In this document: piece by piece, positions 25,955 through 35,033 of the stretch
How the letters are laid out: every line of letters starts with the position of its first letter
Position numbering within the stretch: the stretch's first letter is position 1
Source: Thermomicrobiales bacterium
GTDB taxonomy: Bacteria; Chloroflexota; Chloroflexia; Thermomicrobiales; CFX8
Assembly: GCA_037045155.1 (NCBI GenBank)
Contig: JBAOIG010000005.1
Location: 930,001-994,000 of the forward strand
Direction of reading: 5' to 3'
DNA length: 64,000 nt
Program-made: the position numbers and the translations under genes
Notes under the pieces: model-generated
What the model was told of the DNA's origin: nothing
Database searches by the model: none
The model's input: the letters and a program-made list of their open reading frames with translations, nothing else

Positions 25955-26523
25955 GGCTGGCGATCCTGTTCTTGCGCGCGCGGTTGACTTGCGTTGCGCT
26001 GACATGGTTCGCCGCCGCGGCAGCGCTAACCTGGGTCTGGCTCACGCGCTTCGATGCGCTGCCGGTCGGGCTGGCGCTCGTGACGCTGCCGTTGCTGCCG
26101 GCCGTCGTCGTCGGCGCAGTAGCACGCTCGCCGTTCGGCGAGGCCGAGGAGACCGCCAGCCGGCCGATGCCGGTCTATTGCGCGCTCCACATCCTCGGTC
26201 TGACGATAGCCGCGGCGGTCCTGCTCGTCACGGTCGCCACCGCCGTCGATGCCGCCGACCTCCGCCTGGCGCTGGCGCGGACGCTCGTCGGCTTCGTCGG
26301 CCTCGCGCTGCTCGGTGGGAGGGCGATCGGCAGTCGCGTGGCGTGGCTCACGCCGCTCGCCTATGCCGCGCTGGTGCTCTACCTCGACCCCGCCAGTCGC
26401 TGGGCGTGGCCCATACAGATGCCAGTTGAGGGCTGGTCGGTGGTCTGCGCGATGGCGCTTATGGCGGCGGGGCTGTTCGCCGTCACGAGGCCAGCGGCGC
26501 GCGATCGATTCGACGAACAGTAG
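25951..26523 (+). CDS. Hydrophobic membrane protein, last gene of the ABC operon
   Basis: 190 aa with about five hydrophobic segments ('LALVTLPLLPAVVVGAVA', 'GLTIAAAVLLVTVATAV', 'ARTLVGFVGLALLGG'). The GTG start overlaps the permease stop by four bases (GTGA). An in-frame ATG further upstream runs through the permease gene and is rejected. Probably a second permease-like subunit. No family recognised. Confidence 0.6.
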   Translation: MRLAILFLRARLTCVALTWFAAAAALTWVWLTRFDALPVGLALVTLPLLPAVVVGAVARSPFGEAEETASRPMPVYCALHILGLTIAAAVLLVTVATAVDAADLRLALARTLVGFVGLALLGGRAIGSRVAWLTPLAYAALVLYLDPASRWAWPIQMPVEGWSVVCAMALMAAGLFAVTRPAARDRFDEQ

Positions 26524-26558
26524 GCCGCCGGTCGAATCGGTCGCGCGCCATCAGTGCG

Positions 26559-27806
26559 TCAGGCGTTGCGGATGTCCTTGACGATCTCGCCGCCCTTCAT
26601 GACGAACGCGATGTTGTTCGTGTCCTCCAGCGAGCGGATGTCGGCCAGCGGGTCGGTCCGGGTGATGACGACGTCGGCGTACTTGCCGGCCTCCAGCGTG
26701 CCGACGCGATCCTGCCAGCCGAGGCATTCGGCGGCGACCTTCGTCGTGGCGACGAGCGACTCCATCGGCGACATGCCGGCATCGCACATCAGCCCCAGCT
26801 CGCGCAGGTTCGTGCCGTGGGGGACGACCGCTGCGTCGGTTCCCATCGCGATCTTGACACCGGCCTTGTAGGCGCGGGCGATGCTGTCCTTGTGCGCGCC
26901 GACCGACTCGCGAGCCTTGCGCAGCGCGTACTCCGGCGCGGCGTTGCCCTGCTCGACCGATTCGAGGACGCCGAGCGGCGCGACGAGGGTCGGCACGAGG
27001 AAGGTGCCGTGCTCGATCATCATCTCGATCGCCTCGTCGTCCAGATAGATGCCGTGCTCGATCGAATGGATGCCGGCAATGACGGCGTTCTTGATCCCCT
27101 CCGCGCCCTGCGCGTGGGACATGACCTTGATGCCGCCGTGGAAGTGACCCTCTTCGACCATGATCTTCAGCTCTTCAATCGAGAACTGGGTGAAGTTCGG
27201 GTGGTCGGTCGGGCTGCCGACGCCGCCGGTCGAGCAGACTTTGATCACCTCCGCGCCGGCGCGCAGGATCTCGCGGACCTTCTTGCGCACCTCCTCGGGG
27301 CCGTCGCAGATGCCATCCGGATAGCCAGGGTAGGCTGGCGTCATCTTCAGGTCGTTGCCAGAGAGCATCCAGCCGTCGCCATGCCCGCCGGTGGTCGAGA
27401 GGACGCTGATGCTGATCTGCATCCGCGGGCCGGTGATGAGGCCGTTCTCGACCGCCATCTTGATGCCAGCGTCTGCGCCGCCGGCGTCACGGATCGTCGT
27501 GATCCCGACGTCCAGCGTCTTGCGCATGTAGTCGATCGTCTCGTAGAAGCGATAGGAGAATGGCGTCGTCAGCAGCTTGGCGAGGTTCATCCCCTCACCG
27601 GTGATGTGGACGTGGGTGTCGATCAGCCCCGGCAGGATCGTCCCGCCGCCAGCGTCGATCTCGACTGCGCCGCCCGGCACGGCGAAGCTGCCGTCCGGCC
27701 CGACGGCGACGATCCTGCCGTCCTCAACCAGCACCGCCCCATTGGCGACTGGCTCACCGCCATTGCCGTCGATCAACGTGCCATTCCGAATGATCTGCGC
27801 GGTCAT
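26559..27806 (-). CDS. Metal-dependent amidohydrolase (imidazolonepropionase/prolidase-like)
   Basis: 415 aa. The metal-binding HxH is in 'LPGLIDTHVHITGEG', later histidines are in 'VMSHAQGAEG' and 'GIHSIEHGIYLDDEA', and the catalytic Asp is in 'IAMGTDAAVVPHG'. The N-terminal 'IIRNGTLIDGNGG' is typical of the family. Likely hydrolyses a cyclic amide, imidic or dipeptide-type substrate. The ATG at 27806 has GAGGAG five bases upstream. Divergent from the acyl-CoA synthetase gene. Confidence 0.87.
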   Translation of the reverse strand: MTAQIIRNGTLIDGNGGEPVANGAVLVEDGRIVAVGPDGSFAVPGGAVEIDAGGGTILPGLIDTHVHITGEGMNLAKLLTTPFSYRFYETIDYMRKTLDVGITTIRDAGGADAGIKMAVENGLITGPRMQISISVLSTTGGHGDGWMLSGNDLKMTPAYPGYPDGICDGPEEVRKKVREILRAGAEVIKVCSTGGVGSPTDHPNFTQFSIEELKIMVEEGHFHGGIKVMSHAQGAEGIKNAVIAGIHSIEHGIYLDDEAIEMMIEHGTFLVPTLVAPLGVLESVEQGNAAPEYALRKARESVGAHKDSIARAYKAGVKIAMGTDAAVVPHGTNLRELGLMCDAGMSPMESLVATTKVAAECLGWQDRVGTLEAGKYADVVITRTDPLADIRSLEDTNNIAFVMKGGEIVKDIRNA

Positions 27807-27971
27807 CCCCACTCCTCTCGCAGTGTTTCTGCGCGTTCAATTGAGCATACGAACGATGAGGCTACATCAGTCGTGGTGCGTCGTCCAGACTTGGGATGTC
27901 GAGGCAGGGGCGACGGATCGGTCGTTCGGACGTACGATACCGCTCGGTCTACCAGCAGGGAGGGATGGCGA

Positions 27972-29489
27972 ATGGGCAGTGACATGACGACGTTCGGCCG
28001 GCGGGTTGCCGAGCTTGCGGAAGAGCATCCCGACAAGCCGGCGCTGATCTTCGCCGCGACCAGCGGTGATGAGCAGATCGTGACCTGGGCGGAGTACGAC
28101 CGCGCGACAAACCAGCTGGCGAGATTGCTGGCCGGGCGTGGCGTGGCCGCCGGGACGATGGTCGTCGTCGGCCTCTGGAACTCGATCGAGCACGTCCTGC
28201 TGACGACCGCTGCCTGGAAGCTGGGCGCGCTGGCGCTGCCGCTGCGCGCTGCCCTGCCGGCCCACGAGCGCGACCAGATCCTCGATCTCGCCCGGCCGTC
28301 CCTCGTCTGCGCCGACTGGGATGACACCGACTGGCCGCTGCTGCGGCCGGCCGAGGTTGCGCTGTCCGACGGCTACGACGATGCTCCGCTGCCCGATGAC
28401 CCGCCGCACCCCGGCAAGGCGATCGCCTCCGGCGGCTCGACCGGCCGCTCGAAGATCATCACCGACCCAACCTGGGACCCGGTCGCCTACGCGGCGCGTG
28501 GCAGCAAGCTGGGCGCGCGGCACGGCTCGGTCGAGCTCCTCGCCGCGCCGCTCTACCACAACTCGCCTTTCCTCAGCGCATTCGGCGGGCTGGCCGACGA
28601 TCATGTCCTCGTCATCATGGAGCGCTTCGACGCCGCGCGGGCGCTGGATCTGATCGAGCGTCACCGGGTCAACTACGGCTACATGCCGCCGATCATCATG
28701 CGGCGCATCGTGCTGCAGCCGGACATCCACGAGCGCGACCTCTCCAGCATCGAGGGCATCCAGTCCTCCGCCGCCCCCTGCCCGGAGTGGTTGAAGCGCG
28801 CCTGGATCGACCTGGTCGGGCCGGAGAGCGTCTACGAGGTGTATGGCTCGACCGAGGGGATCGGCGCGACGATCATCCGCGGCGACGAATGGCTGGAGCA
28901 TCCGGGCAGCGTCGGCCGGCCGGTCAGTTGCGACATCCGCATCCAGGACGCCGAGGGCAACGCGCTCCCGCCAGGCGAGATCGGCGAGATCTTCATGCGC
29001 CCATCGTCCGGCGACGTGACCTATCGCTACATCGGCGCGGAGCCGAAGGCAACCGACGACGGCTTCCAGTCGGTCGGCGACCTCGGCTGGGTCGATGCCG
29101 ATGGCTACCTCTTCATCGCCGACCGCCGGACCGATCTGATCGTCACCGGCGGGGCGAACGTCTACCCGGCCGAGGTCGAGGCGGTCCTCGGCACGCATCC
29201 CGGCGTCGACGACGTTGCCGTCATCGGCGTGCCGGACGAGGAGTGGGGCCGGCGTGTCCACGCCATCGTCCAGCCGCGCGATCCTGCCGAGCCGCCGTCG
29301 CCCGAGGCGCTCGATCGTCACTGCCGCGCCGACCTGACGTCGTACAAGGTCCCGAAGACGTACGAGCTCCTTGCCGCGCTGCCCCGCAACGAGGCCGGCA
29401 AGATCCGGCGCTCCGACCTCGCCGCCGAGCGCGAGTCCGGCTGGACGGACGCGATGATGCGCCCGAAGCGGGAGACGCCGGCGTCGTGA
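27972..29489 (+). CDS. AMP-dependent acyl-CoA synthetase/ligase
   Basis: 505 aa of the ANL superfamily. It has the P-loop 'ASGGSTGRSKII' (A3 motif), 'VYEVYGSTEGIG' (A5) and 'FIADRRTDLIVTGGANVYPAEVE' (A7/A8). The conserved C-terminal lysine is in 'LPRNEAGKIRRSDL'. Activates a carboxylic acid as adenylate and thioesterifies it with CoA; the acid is not determinable. The start at 27972 follows GGGAGGG; a long upstream open frame is antisense to the amidohydrolase gene and is rejected. Confidence 0.9.
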   Translation: MGSDMTTFGRRVAELAEEHPDKPALIFAATSGDEQIVTWAEYDRATNQLARLLAGRGVAAGTMVVVGLWNSIEHVLLTTAAWKLGALALPLRAALPAHERDQILDLARPSLVCADWDDTDWPLLRPAEVALSDGYDDAPLPDDPPHPGKAIASGGSTGRSKIITDPTWDPVAYAARGSKLGARHGSVELLAAPLYHNSPFLSAFGGLADDHVLVIMERFDAARALDLIERHRVNYGYMPPIIMRRIVLQPDIHERDLSSIEGIQSSAAPCPEWLKRAWIDLVGPESVYEVYGSTEGIGATIIRGDEWLEHPGSVGRPVSCDIRIQDAEGNALPPGEIGEIFMRPSSGDVTYRYIGAEPKATDDGFQSVGDLGWVDADGYLFIADRRTDLIVTGGANVYPAEVEAVLGTHPGVDDVAVIGVPDEEWGRRVHAIVQPRDPAEPPSPEALDRHCRADLTSYKVPKTYELLAALPRNEAGKIRRSDLAAERESGWTDAMMRPKRETPAS

Positions 29490-29515
29490 ACCGGCTATGC
29501 AGAGTTGGCCGTCCC

Positions 29516-30496
29516 GATTCCTAATTCCCAACCCCTTAGGGGTCAGGAATTTAGGAATTTGGGAATCGCCCTGAGCGGGCTGCTACCACAAGCAGTTGGT
29601 TCCGACAGCCACCCCGTGCCTTTGTCATGTCCCACCCGTTCGATGCAGCCCGGCGCTGGGGGAGATTCTTCGGCTGCGGCCTCAGAATGACAAAGGGCGG
29701 GGGATGCTGCCGGTCTGTGTCGGCGGGATTCCTAAATTCCCAATCCCTTAGGGATTAGGAATTTGGGAATTCAGGAATCGCCCTGAGCACGCTGCTACCA
29801 CAAGCAGTTGGTTCCGGTAGCCACCCTGTGCCTTTGTCATCCTGAACCGCAGTGAAGGATCTCCCACCTGTTCGATGCCAGTCCAACACAGGAGAGATTC
29901 TTCGGCTGCGGCCTCAGAATGACAAAGGGCGGGGGATGCTGCCGGTCTGTGTCGGCGGGATTCCCAAGTTCCTAACCCCTAAGGGATTGGGAATTTGGGA
30001 ATCGCCCTGAGCGGGCTGTTACCACCGGCGGTTGGTTCCGACAGCCACGCCGTGCCTTTGTCATCCTGAACCGCAGTGAAGGATCTCTCCTGCGTTCGAT
30101 CACCATCTGCGCTGGGGGAGATTCTTCGGCTGCGCGGGCGCCCTCCGGGCAGTGAATGACAAAAGGCGGGGGATGCTGCCGGTCTGCGACGGCGGGATTC
30201 CCAGATTCCTGAATTCCCAAATTCCTGACCCCTAAGGGATTGGGAATTAGGAATCGCCCTGAGCACGCTGCTACCACAAGCAGTTGGCGCCGACAGCCAC
30301 CCCGTGCCTTTGTCATCCTGAACCGCAGTGAAGGATCTCTCCTGCGTTCGACTGCATCCAGCGGGGGAGATTCTTCGGCTGCGCGGGCGCCCTCCGGGCA
30401 GTGAATGACAAAAGGCGGGGGATGCTGCCGGTCTGTGTTGGCGGGATTCCCAGATTCCTAAATTCCTAACCCCTAAGGGGTTGGGAATTGGGAATC
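29516..30496. repeat. Tandem array of four palindromic repeat units plus a fifth half-unit
   Basis: Units start at 29516, 29727, 29959, 30196 and 30445, spaced 211, 232, 237 and 249 bases. Each unit opens with an imperfect palindrome of 45 to 65 bases built from ATTCCCAATTCC / CCCCTTAGGGG / GGGAATTTGGGAATC. A short GC-rich segment ('GCTGCTACCACAAGCAGTTG') follows, then a hairpin core ('TTTGTCATCCTGAACCGCAG' ... 'GATTCTTCGGCTGCGGCCTC', 'AGAATGACAAA') and 'GGGGGATGCTGCCGGTCTGT'. The last element is only the palindrome. Units 3 and 4 carry a longer core arm ('GCGCGGGCGCCCTCCGGGCA'). ORFs in the array are repeat translations. No gene between 29490 and 30532. Confidence 0.85.
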
Positions 30497-30532
30497 GGGC
30501 GCCCCACCGCGGACAGGCCAGCGGCGCTGTCC

Positions 30533-31249
30533 CTACGAGACATCCACCTCTCGGCGCTCGACGATCGCTCGGGCGAGCTCCTGCATGCGTGCGGCGACAT
30601 CCCGACTGGCCAGTTTCGCCACACGCTCCATCGCGGCGCTGATGCCCGGCGGGCGATAGCGGACGTTGTGGGCGTCGCTGGCGATCAGGTGGGCGAGGCC
30701 GGCGTGGATGAGCGCCTCGGCGGCGCGGCGGTCGAGGTCGGACTCGCGGTAGAACAGCGAGGCGGCGTTGACTTGCACAGGCACACCGAGCGCGATGATC
30801 TCGGCGACCGCGGCCGGGCGCTTGTGGACGAACGGGTAGCGCTCGGCATGCGCGAGGATCGGCCGCGCCCCGACGGCGCGTAGCCGCTCGATCGCGCCCA
30901 GCACCAGCGGCAGTGGCCACTCGTCGTGCAGCGGCAGCTCCAGCAGCAGCCAGGGGCCGTCGTCGATCGACTGCAGCTCCCCGGCGCGCCAGGCGGCGTC
31001 AAGCCCGGCGACGATCCGCACCTCGCTCCCCGGCAGGATCGTCACGTCCAGCCCTTCCGCATCGGCGAGCTCCTGCAGGCGCTGCGTCGCGCCCCGGATG
31101 TCCCGGCCGCGGACGTGGTGGCTGTGCGGGGTGGCGACCAGCGTCCCGACGCCGTCCTCGACGGCCCGCCGAACCATCGCGACGGCGGTGTCCCACGATG
31201 TCGCCCCGTCGTCGATGTGGGGCAGGATATGGGTGTGGAGGTCGATCAC
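30533..31249 (-). CDS. CpsB/YwqE-type PHP-domain tyrosine phosphatase
   Basis: 238 aa. The PHP metal motifs are 'MIDLHTHILPHIDDGA', 'ATPHSHHVRG', 'ARPILAHAERYPFV' and 'LIASDAHNVRYRPP'. They match the manganese-dependent bacterial protein-tyrosine phosphatases that control capsule or exopolysaccharide synthesis; histidinol-phosphatase activity is less likely given the 'HILPHIDDGA' form. GTG start eight bases after the stop of the Fe-ADH gene, so the two are probably co-transcribed. Confidence 0.85.
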   Translation of the reverse strand: MIDLHTHILPHIDDGATSWDTAVAMVRRAVEDGVGTLVATPHSHHVRGRDIRGATQRLQELADAEGLDVTILPGSEVRIVAGLDAAWRAGELQSIDDGPWLLLELPLHDEWPLPLVLGAIERLRAVGARPILAHAERYPFVHKRPAAVAEIIALGVPVQVNAASLFYRESDLDRRAAEALIHAGLAHLIASDAHNVRYRPPGISAAMERVAKLASRDVAARMQELARAIVERREVDVS

Positions 31250-31257
31250 CCGCCCGG

Positions 31258-32538
31258 CTACCAGTAGCGCATTGCGTCGGCGAACAGGCCGGCCAGGTCC
31301 TCCTCCGACGCTGGGCGTGGCGAGAGCTTCGTGACGCGGTGCTGCGGGATCGTGCCGGCCACCAGCGCCGGGATGTCGTCGCCCTCGAAGCCGACAGCGG
31401 CCAGGCCGCTGGGCATGCCGGTCTGACGCATCAGCACGATCATCGCGTCGGCGAGGATACGGCCGGCGTCCTCCGGAGCGGCGCCCTCGACATCGGCGCC
31501 AATCAGCCGTGCCGCCAGCAAGTGGCGCTCCGGGTTCGCCGAGCTGGTCCAGCGGAAGACGGCCGGCGCGTTGAGCATCACCGACATGCCGTGGGGGATG
31601 ATCGGGTGGCCGACGTCGTAGCCGGCCGGCTGGTACTCGCGGACCATCCCCGAGACCGGGTAGGACATGCCATGCGGCAGGTGCACCCCGGCGTTGCCGA
31701 AGCCGATCCCGGCAAACGCCGACGCCAGCAGCATCTGGCCGCGCGCCTCGTCGTCGTCAGGATGCTCGACGGCACGGACGATGTTCGCCGCGACCATCTC
31801 AAGCGCCCTGGATGCCCAGATGTCGGAGATCGGGTTGGCGCCCTGGTAGGAGGGCCGCATCGCGATGCTCTCTGGCGCAGGCCGCTGGTTGTAGGGCAGC
31901 GCCGTCAGCGACTCGACCGCGTGCGAGAGCACGTCGAACCCCGAGCACGCCGCGACCATCGGCGGCATCGTCCGGGTGTTGTCCGGATCGATGATGCCCA
32001 TGACCGGACGCAGCGCTCGGTGGGCGATGCCAGTCTTGGCATGCATCGCGACATAATCGAAGATCGCGACACCGGTCGTCTCGCTGCCGGTCCCGGCGGT
32101 GGTGGGGATGGCGATCAGCGGCTTGACCGCCCCCGGCACTGGCGTCGCCCGGCCGACCGGCGCGTTGACGTACTCCAGCAGGTCGGCCGGCCACGTCGCG
32201 TAGAGATTGGCGACCTTGGCCGTGTCGATGCTCGACCCTCCGCCGATGCCGACGTAGCCGTCGAACCTGCCCTCGGTTGCCACCGCGATGGCGTCGAGAA
32301 ACGACGCGTCAGTCGGCTCGACCCGCGTCCTGTCGTACAGCTCGGCCTCGATCCCGGCCGACCGCAGCGACTCCAGCGTCGTCTGGACCGGCTGGCTGGC
32401 GCTGAGGCGCGGATCCGTCACGACCAGCACGCGCTTTGCGCCGAGCCGCCGCATCTCCTCGCCAACCTCGCGGGTCGCCCCCGGCCCGTACTTGATGCTG
32501 GACGTGTCCATCGTAAAGATCGTCTCGGTCGCTGGCAT
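31258..32538 (-). CDS. Iron-containing alcohol dehydrogenase, hydroxyacid-oxoacid transhydrogenase-like
   Basis: 426 aa of the group III Fe-ADH family. It has 'GYVGIGGGSSIDTAKVANL' for NAD binding, the iron ligands 'GFDVLSHAVES', 'HLPHGMSYPV' and 'GHPIIPHGMSV', and 'YNQRPAPES', a pattern I associate with ADHFE1/HOT-type enzymes that move hydride between 4-hydroxybutyrate and 2-oxoglutarate. Substrate not shown here. ATG at 32538 preferred; a start 12 bases earlier is possible. Confidence 0.85.
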   Translation of the reverse strand: MPATETIFTMDTSSIKYGPGATREVGEEMRRLGAKRVLVVTDPRLSASQPVQTTLESLRSAGIEAELYDRTRVEPTDASFLDAIAVATEGRFDGYVGIGGGSSIDTAKVANLYATWPADLLEYVNAPVGRATPVPGAVKPLIAIPTTAGTGSETTGVAIFDYVAMHAKTGIAHRALRPVMGIIDPDNTRTMPPMVAACSGFDVLSHAVESLTALPYNQRPAPESIAMRPSYQGANPISDIWASRALEMVAANIVRAVEHPDDDEARGQMLLASAFAGIGFGNAGVHLPHGMSYPVSGMVREYQPAGYDVGHPIIPHGMSVMLNAPAVFRWTSSANPERHLLAARLIGADVEGAAPEDAGRILADAMIVLMRQTGMPSGLAAVGFEGDDIPALVAGTIPQHRVTKLSPRPASEEDLAGLFADAMRYW

Positions 32539-32646
32539 ATCCCCATCCAATCAACAACCTGTCGGCCACGCTGGCTGTCGGCGGTCGCGTGCATCGTATC
32601 CGCAACGTCGGCAGGCGCGCCAGCGACGGTCGGGTAGGCCGGATCG

Positions 32647-34170
32647 TCAGGGCAGGTGAGCGGCGGCGATCGAGAAATCGTGGAACAAAGACTCGGTGTC
32701 TGTATACCCAGGAGCGCCTCGCTGGACGGCGAGCGCAACGTTTCCAACAAGTGGCCCGGAGTGCGTGACATGGGCCAGCATTTGCCCGTTGGCGACGAAC
32801 CAGAGATCCGCGCCGACTGCCACGATCGTGAGGTCGTAATTCAGCCCGAAGGGCGCTGACGCGACGCCCGGCGGCACGAACCAGTCCACACTCTCGACGC
32901 CACCGGCCCGCTGGTAGTAGAACGCGACGAAGTCCTCGCTCCACCGAATGCAGAGCGCGTAGAAGCGCAGGTCTGGGCCGTCCTGCAGGACCCGACTCAG
33001 CAGGCAGCTCCGGTCGCCGTCGTGGGCCGTCCCGAGGAGCGATCGCACGCCGACGTGAGCGACGATGTCGTCGAACGCCCCTGCCGGAGCGGTGACGCCG
33101 ACCCATGCGCCGACCTCGCCGGAGATCGCGAGCTGGTACTCCTCGTTGCTGATGGCGGCCGTGCCGGCTGGTCCACCGAGCCAGCGACTGTCACCGGCTG
33201 CGAAATTGCCGGCCGGCCACTGCGTCCAGCCGGCGAGGTTGGACCAGTAGTTCGGCATTCCTGCCCGCGGTCCCGTCCCGGGGAAGAGCTGGTAGCGCCA
33301 GGCGTAGTAGTGCAGGCCGACGTTGCCCGCCTCGACCTGCCAGCCCTCGGGGTTGTCTGGCGTGTAGGTCAGGCAGCGGCGCTCGAAGCACTGCATCAGG
33401 ACATCCTTGTAGGTTCCAGCCACCTTGACGTTGGCCCAGTAGGGTTCGGTGATGGGCCGGCCGGTGGCATAGAACGGGTCCGGGAAGAGGCTGCCGTTGA
33501 CGTAGCCGCTGCCGTCGAAGATGACGCCTGATGAGTTCATGAACCACCAGAACGGTCCGGCGATGTTGTGTTGGGTGACGGAGTCGTAGAAGGTGATCGT
33601 GACGCCGCGGGCGGTGAGAGTCGGATCGTCGTGGACGGCGCCATCTCGGTCGATCCGCGACGCAACCGCCGCGTCGATCGCTGGATCGACCGTGTAGCCG
33701 GGGAACGACAGAGCGGTGAACGTCGCATAGGTCGGGCCGGTCGGGTCATCCGGGTCGCCAGCGACATTGATCTCGGCCGGGCTTCCGAAGGCGAGTTGAT
33801 CGTCGCCGATCTGTTGGCTGCCGGAGATCATCTCGGTGGCGAGCAAACCGTTGGTCACGTACCAGACTCCGTCGTCCGACGCGTCGGGATGGGTGATCTC
33901 CATGCGGGACTTGTCGAAATACTGGACCGTCCGCCAGCCTCGGGGCGCTTCCTTATATGGCTCGATGCCCGCGTGGGAGTTTGCCTCCGGGCCCCACATC
34001 CAGGTGCGGGTCGCGTTGCCGACGACGACCGGCTGGTCCGTGCGCGCCCAGGTGCTCTGGAAGGCGTCGTTGGCCGGCGGGGCGGCAGCGGTCGGTGGTG
34101 GCGTGATACCCGCGATAGATGCGGCGAGCATGGCGGCGATAACGATGCGAGGCAGAAGGCGGCTGACCAT
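32647..34170 (-). CDS. Secreted protein of Chloroflexota type, C-terminal lectin-like domain
   Basis: 507 aa. Start at 34170 with AAGGAGAT six bases upstream, then an N-terminal signal peptide ('RIVIAAMLAASIAGITPPPTAAA'). The middle contains a repeated aromatic layout ('TRTWMWGPEA', 'GWRTVQYFDKSRMEI', 'GVWYVTNGLLATEM', 'CFERRCLTYTP', 'GLHYYAWRYQLF'), seen in secreted Chloroflexota proteins of unknown role. The C-terminal 190 or so residues resemble a concanavalin-A-like fold ('LTIVAVGADLWFVANGQML' ... 'SLFHDFSIAAAH'). Exported; possible carbohydrate binding is inference. The ORF extends upstream, but that part reads as spurious. Confidence 0.65.
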   Translation of the reverse strand: MVSRLLPRIVIAAMLAASIAGITPPPTAAAPPANDAFQSTWARTDQPVVVGNATRTWMWGPEANSHAGIEPYKEAPRGWRTVQYFDKSRMEITHPDASDDGVWYVTNGLLATEMISGSQQIGDDQLAFGSPAEINVAGDPDDPTGPTYATFTALSFPGYTVDPAIDAAVASRIDRDGAVHDDPTLTARGVTITFYDSVTQHNIAGPFWWFMNSSGVIFDGSGYVNGSLFPDPFYATGRPITEPYWANVKVAGTYKDVLMQCFERRCLTYTPDNPEGWQVEAGNVGLHYYAWRYQLFPGTGPRAGMPNYWSNLAGWTQWPAGNFAAGDSRWLGGPAGTAAISNEEYQLAISGEVGAWVGVTAPAGAFDDIVAHVGVRSLLGTAHDGDRSCLLSRVLQDGPDLRFYALCIRWSEDFVAFYYQRAGGVESVDWFVPPGVASAPFGLNYDLTIVAVGADLWFVANGQMLAHVTHSGPLVGNVALAVQRGAPGYTDTESLFHDFSIAAAHLP

Positions 34171-34348
34171 CTCTCGATCTCCTTCACACGAAAGGAACGC
34201 ACTCTTCGGCGTTCGTGCGTGGGAGGCAGGACCGCTGGAATGCGCGTGCCAGGCGAACGGAGTCGATGCGGGGACTATAGCATGCCGGCCGTGCCGGCTG
34301 GGGTGCTCTGTGGGGGAGTGGCGTTGGGTGTCGGACAGGGTGTGCAAG

Positions 34349-34379
34349 CGGCCAGCAGACGCTTGTATTCTGCTGGCCG
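34349..34379. terminator. Stem-loop downstream of the ChrB-domain gene
   Basis: CGGCCAGCAGA (34349-34359) pairs perfectly with TCTGCTGGCCG (34369-34379) over 11 bp with a nine-base loop. It lies 42 bases past the stop of the minus-strand gene at 34422. No T-run follows, so it may be a weak terminator or an RNA-stabilising hairpin. Confidence 0.4.
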
Positions 34380-34421
34380 TTCGATGACACGCGGGTAGTT
34401 TGCTACCGCGCGGTCTGCTGG

Positions 34422-34886
34422 CTACATCGGATCCTTCAGGTTGGCCGCGTCGCCGCCGCAGGCGAGGTAAAGGGCGTTGTAGACGTACCACTGGCGGCGG
34501 ATCGACTCACGGTCGTCGTAGCCGCCGGCCTGCGCCATGCGCTTGAAGCCGTTCGCCATCGAGTTGAGCCCGCGCGATTCGGGGGTGAGGTCCTTATTCG
34601 GTGTGTCCGCGCCACGCACGATGCGGGCGACGCCGGCCAGCGCCTCGTCATCCTTCGGCCCGTGGGCCCTCAGGATCGCGTCGAACGCGCACTCGTCGCC
34701 GTGATGGCCCATCTCGACGCCCGGGATGTCGAACGGGATTGCGTTCTCCTGCTCGGCGACCGCGAGCACCTGGTCAGTCGGCACGTACAACAATGTCGCG
34801 TCCGGATCGACGAACGACAGGATCAACCACGAGCTGGAGACGCGATCGACCCGCACACTCTCGCGAGTCACCCATTTCGTAGCCAT
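34422..34886 (-). CDS. ChrB-domain (chromate resistance) protein
   Basis: 154 aa comprising only the ChrB C-terminal-type domain: 'KWVTRESVRVDRVSSSWLI', 'FVDPDATLLYVPTDQV', 'IPFDIPGVEMGHHGDECAFD'. The conserved His/Glu/Cys set of the family is visible. ChrB proteins act in chromate sensing or resistance. No ChrA efflux pump or N-terminal regulator domain is adjacent, so the role here may be different. Divergent from the siderophore-interacting protein gene. Confidence 0.82.
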   Translation of the reverse strand: MATKWVTRESVRVDRVSSSWLILSFVDPDATLLYVPTDQVLAVAEQENAIPFDIPGVEMGHHGDECAFDAILRAHGPKDDEALAGVARIVRGADTPNKDLTPESRGLNSMANGFKRMAQAGGYDDRESIRRQWYVYNALYLACGGDAANLKDPM

Positions 34887-34966
34887 TGCTCCTCCTTCGC
34901 ATTATCAACGCGGGCGAGGATACCGCCTCTTGCGGCCGATGTCACCAGCCCGCCGAACCATGGGGC

Positions 34967-34996
34967 TTGACAGCCTGTTGACAATGACACGATAGA
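34967..34996 (+). promoter_or_regulatory. Candidate promoter of the flavin reductase gene
   Basis: TTGACA at 34967-34972 and GATAGA at 34991-34996 are 18 bases apart. A second TTGACA overlaps the spacer at 34978-34983, giving TTGACAGCCTGTTGACA, a direct repeat that could also be a binding site. Located 38 bases upstream of the GTG start at 35034. Confidence 0.35.
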
Positions 34997-35033
34997 CAAG
35001 GTTGTGTCGGTACGTTGATGAAAGCAGGACGCC

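Noticed and set aside
27867..29531. 554-aa minus-strand ORF
   Set aside because: Antisense to the acyl-CoA synthetase, no domain signature.
29516..30496. Array considered as a CRISPR locus
   Set aside because: Units are over 200 bases with related, not unique, interiors, and no cas gene is near.
30913..32637. 574-aa plus-strand ORF
   Set aside because: Arg/His-rich shadow of the PHP phosphatase and Fe-ADH genes.
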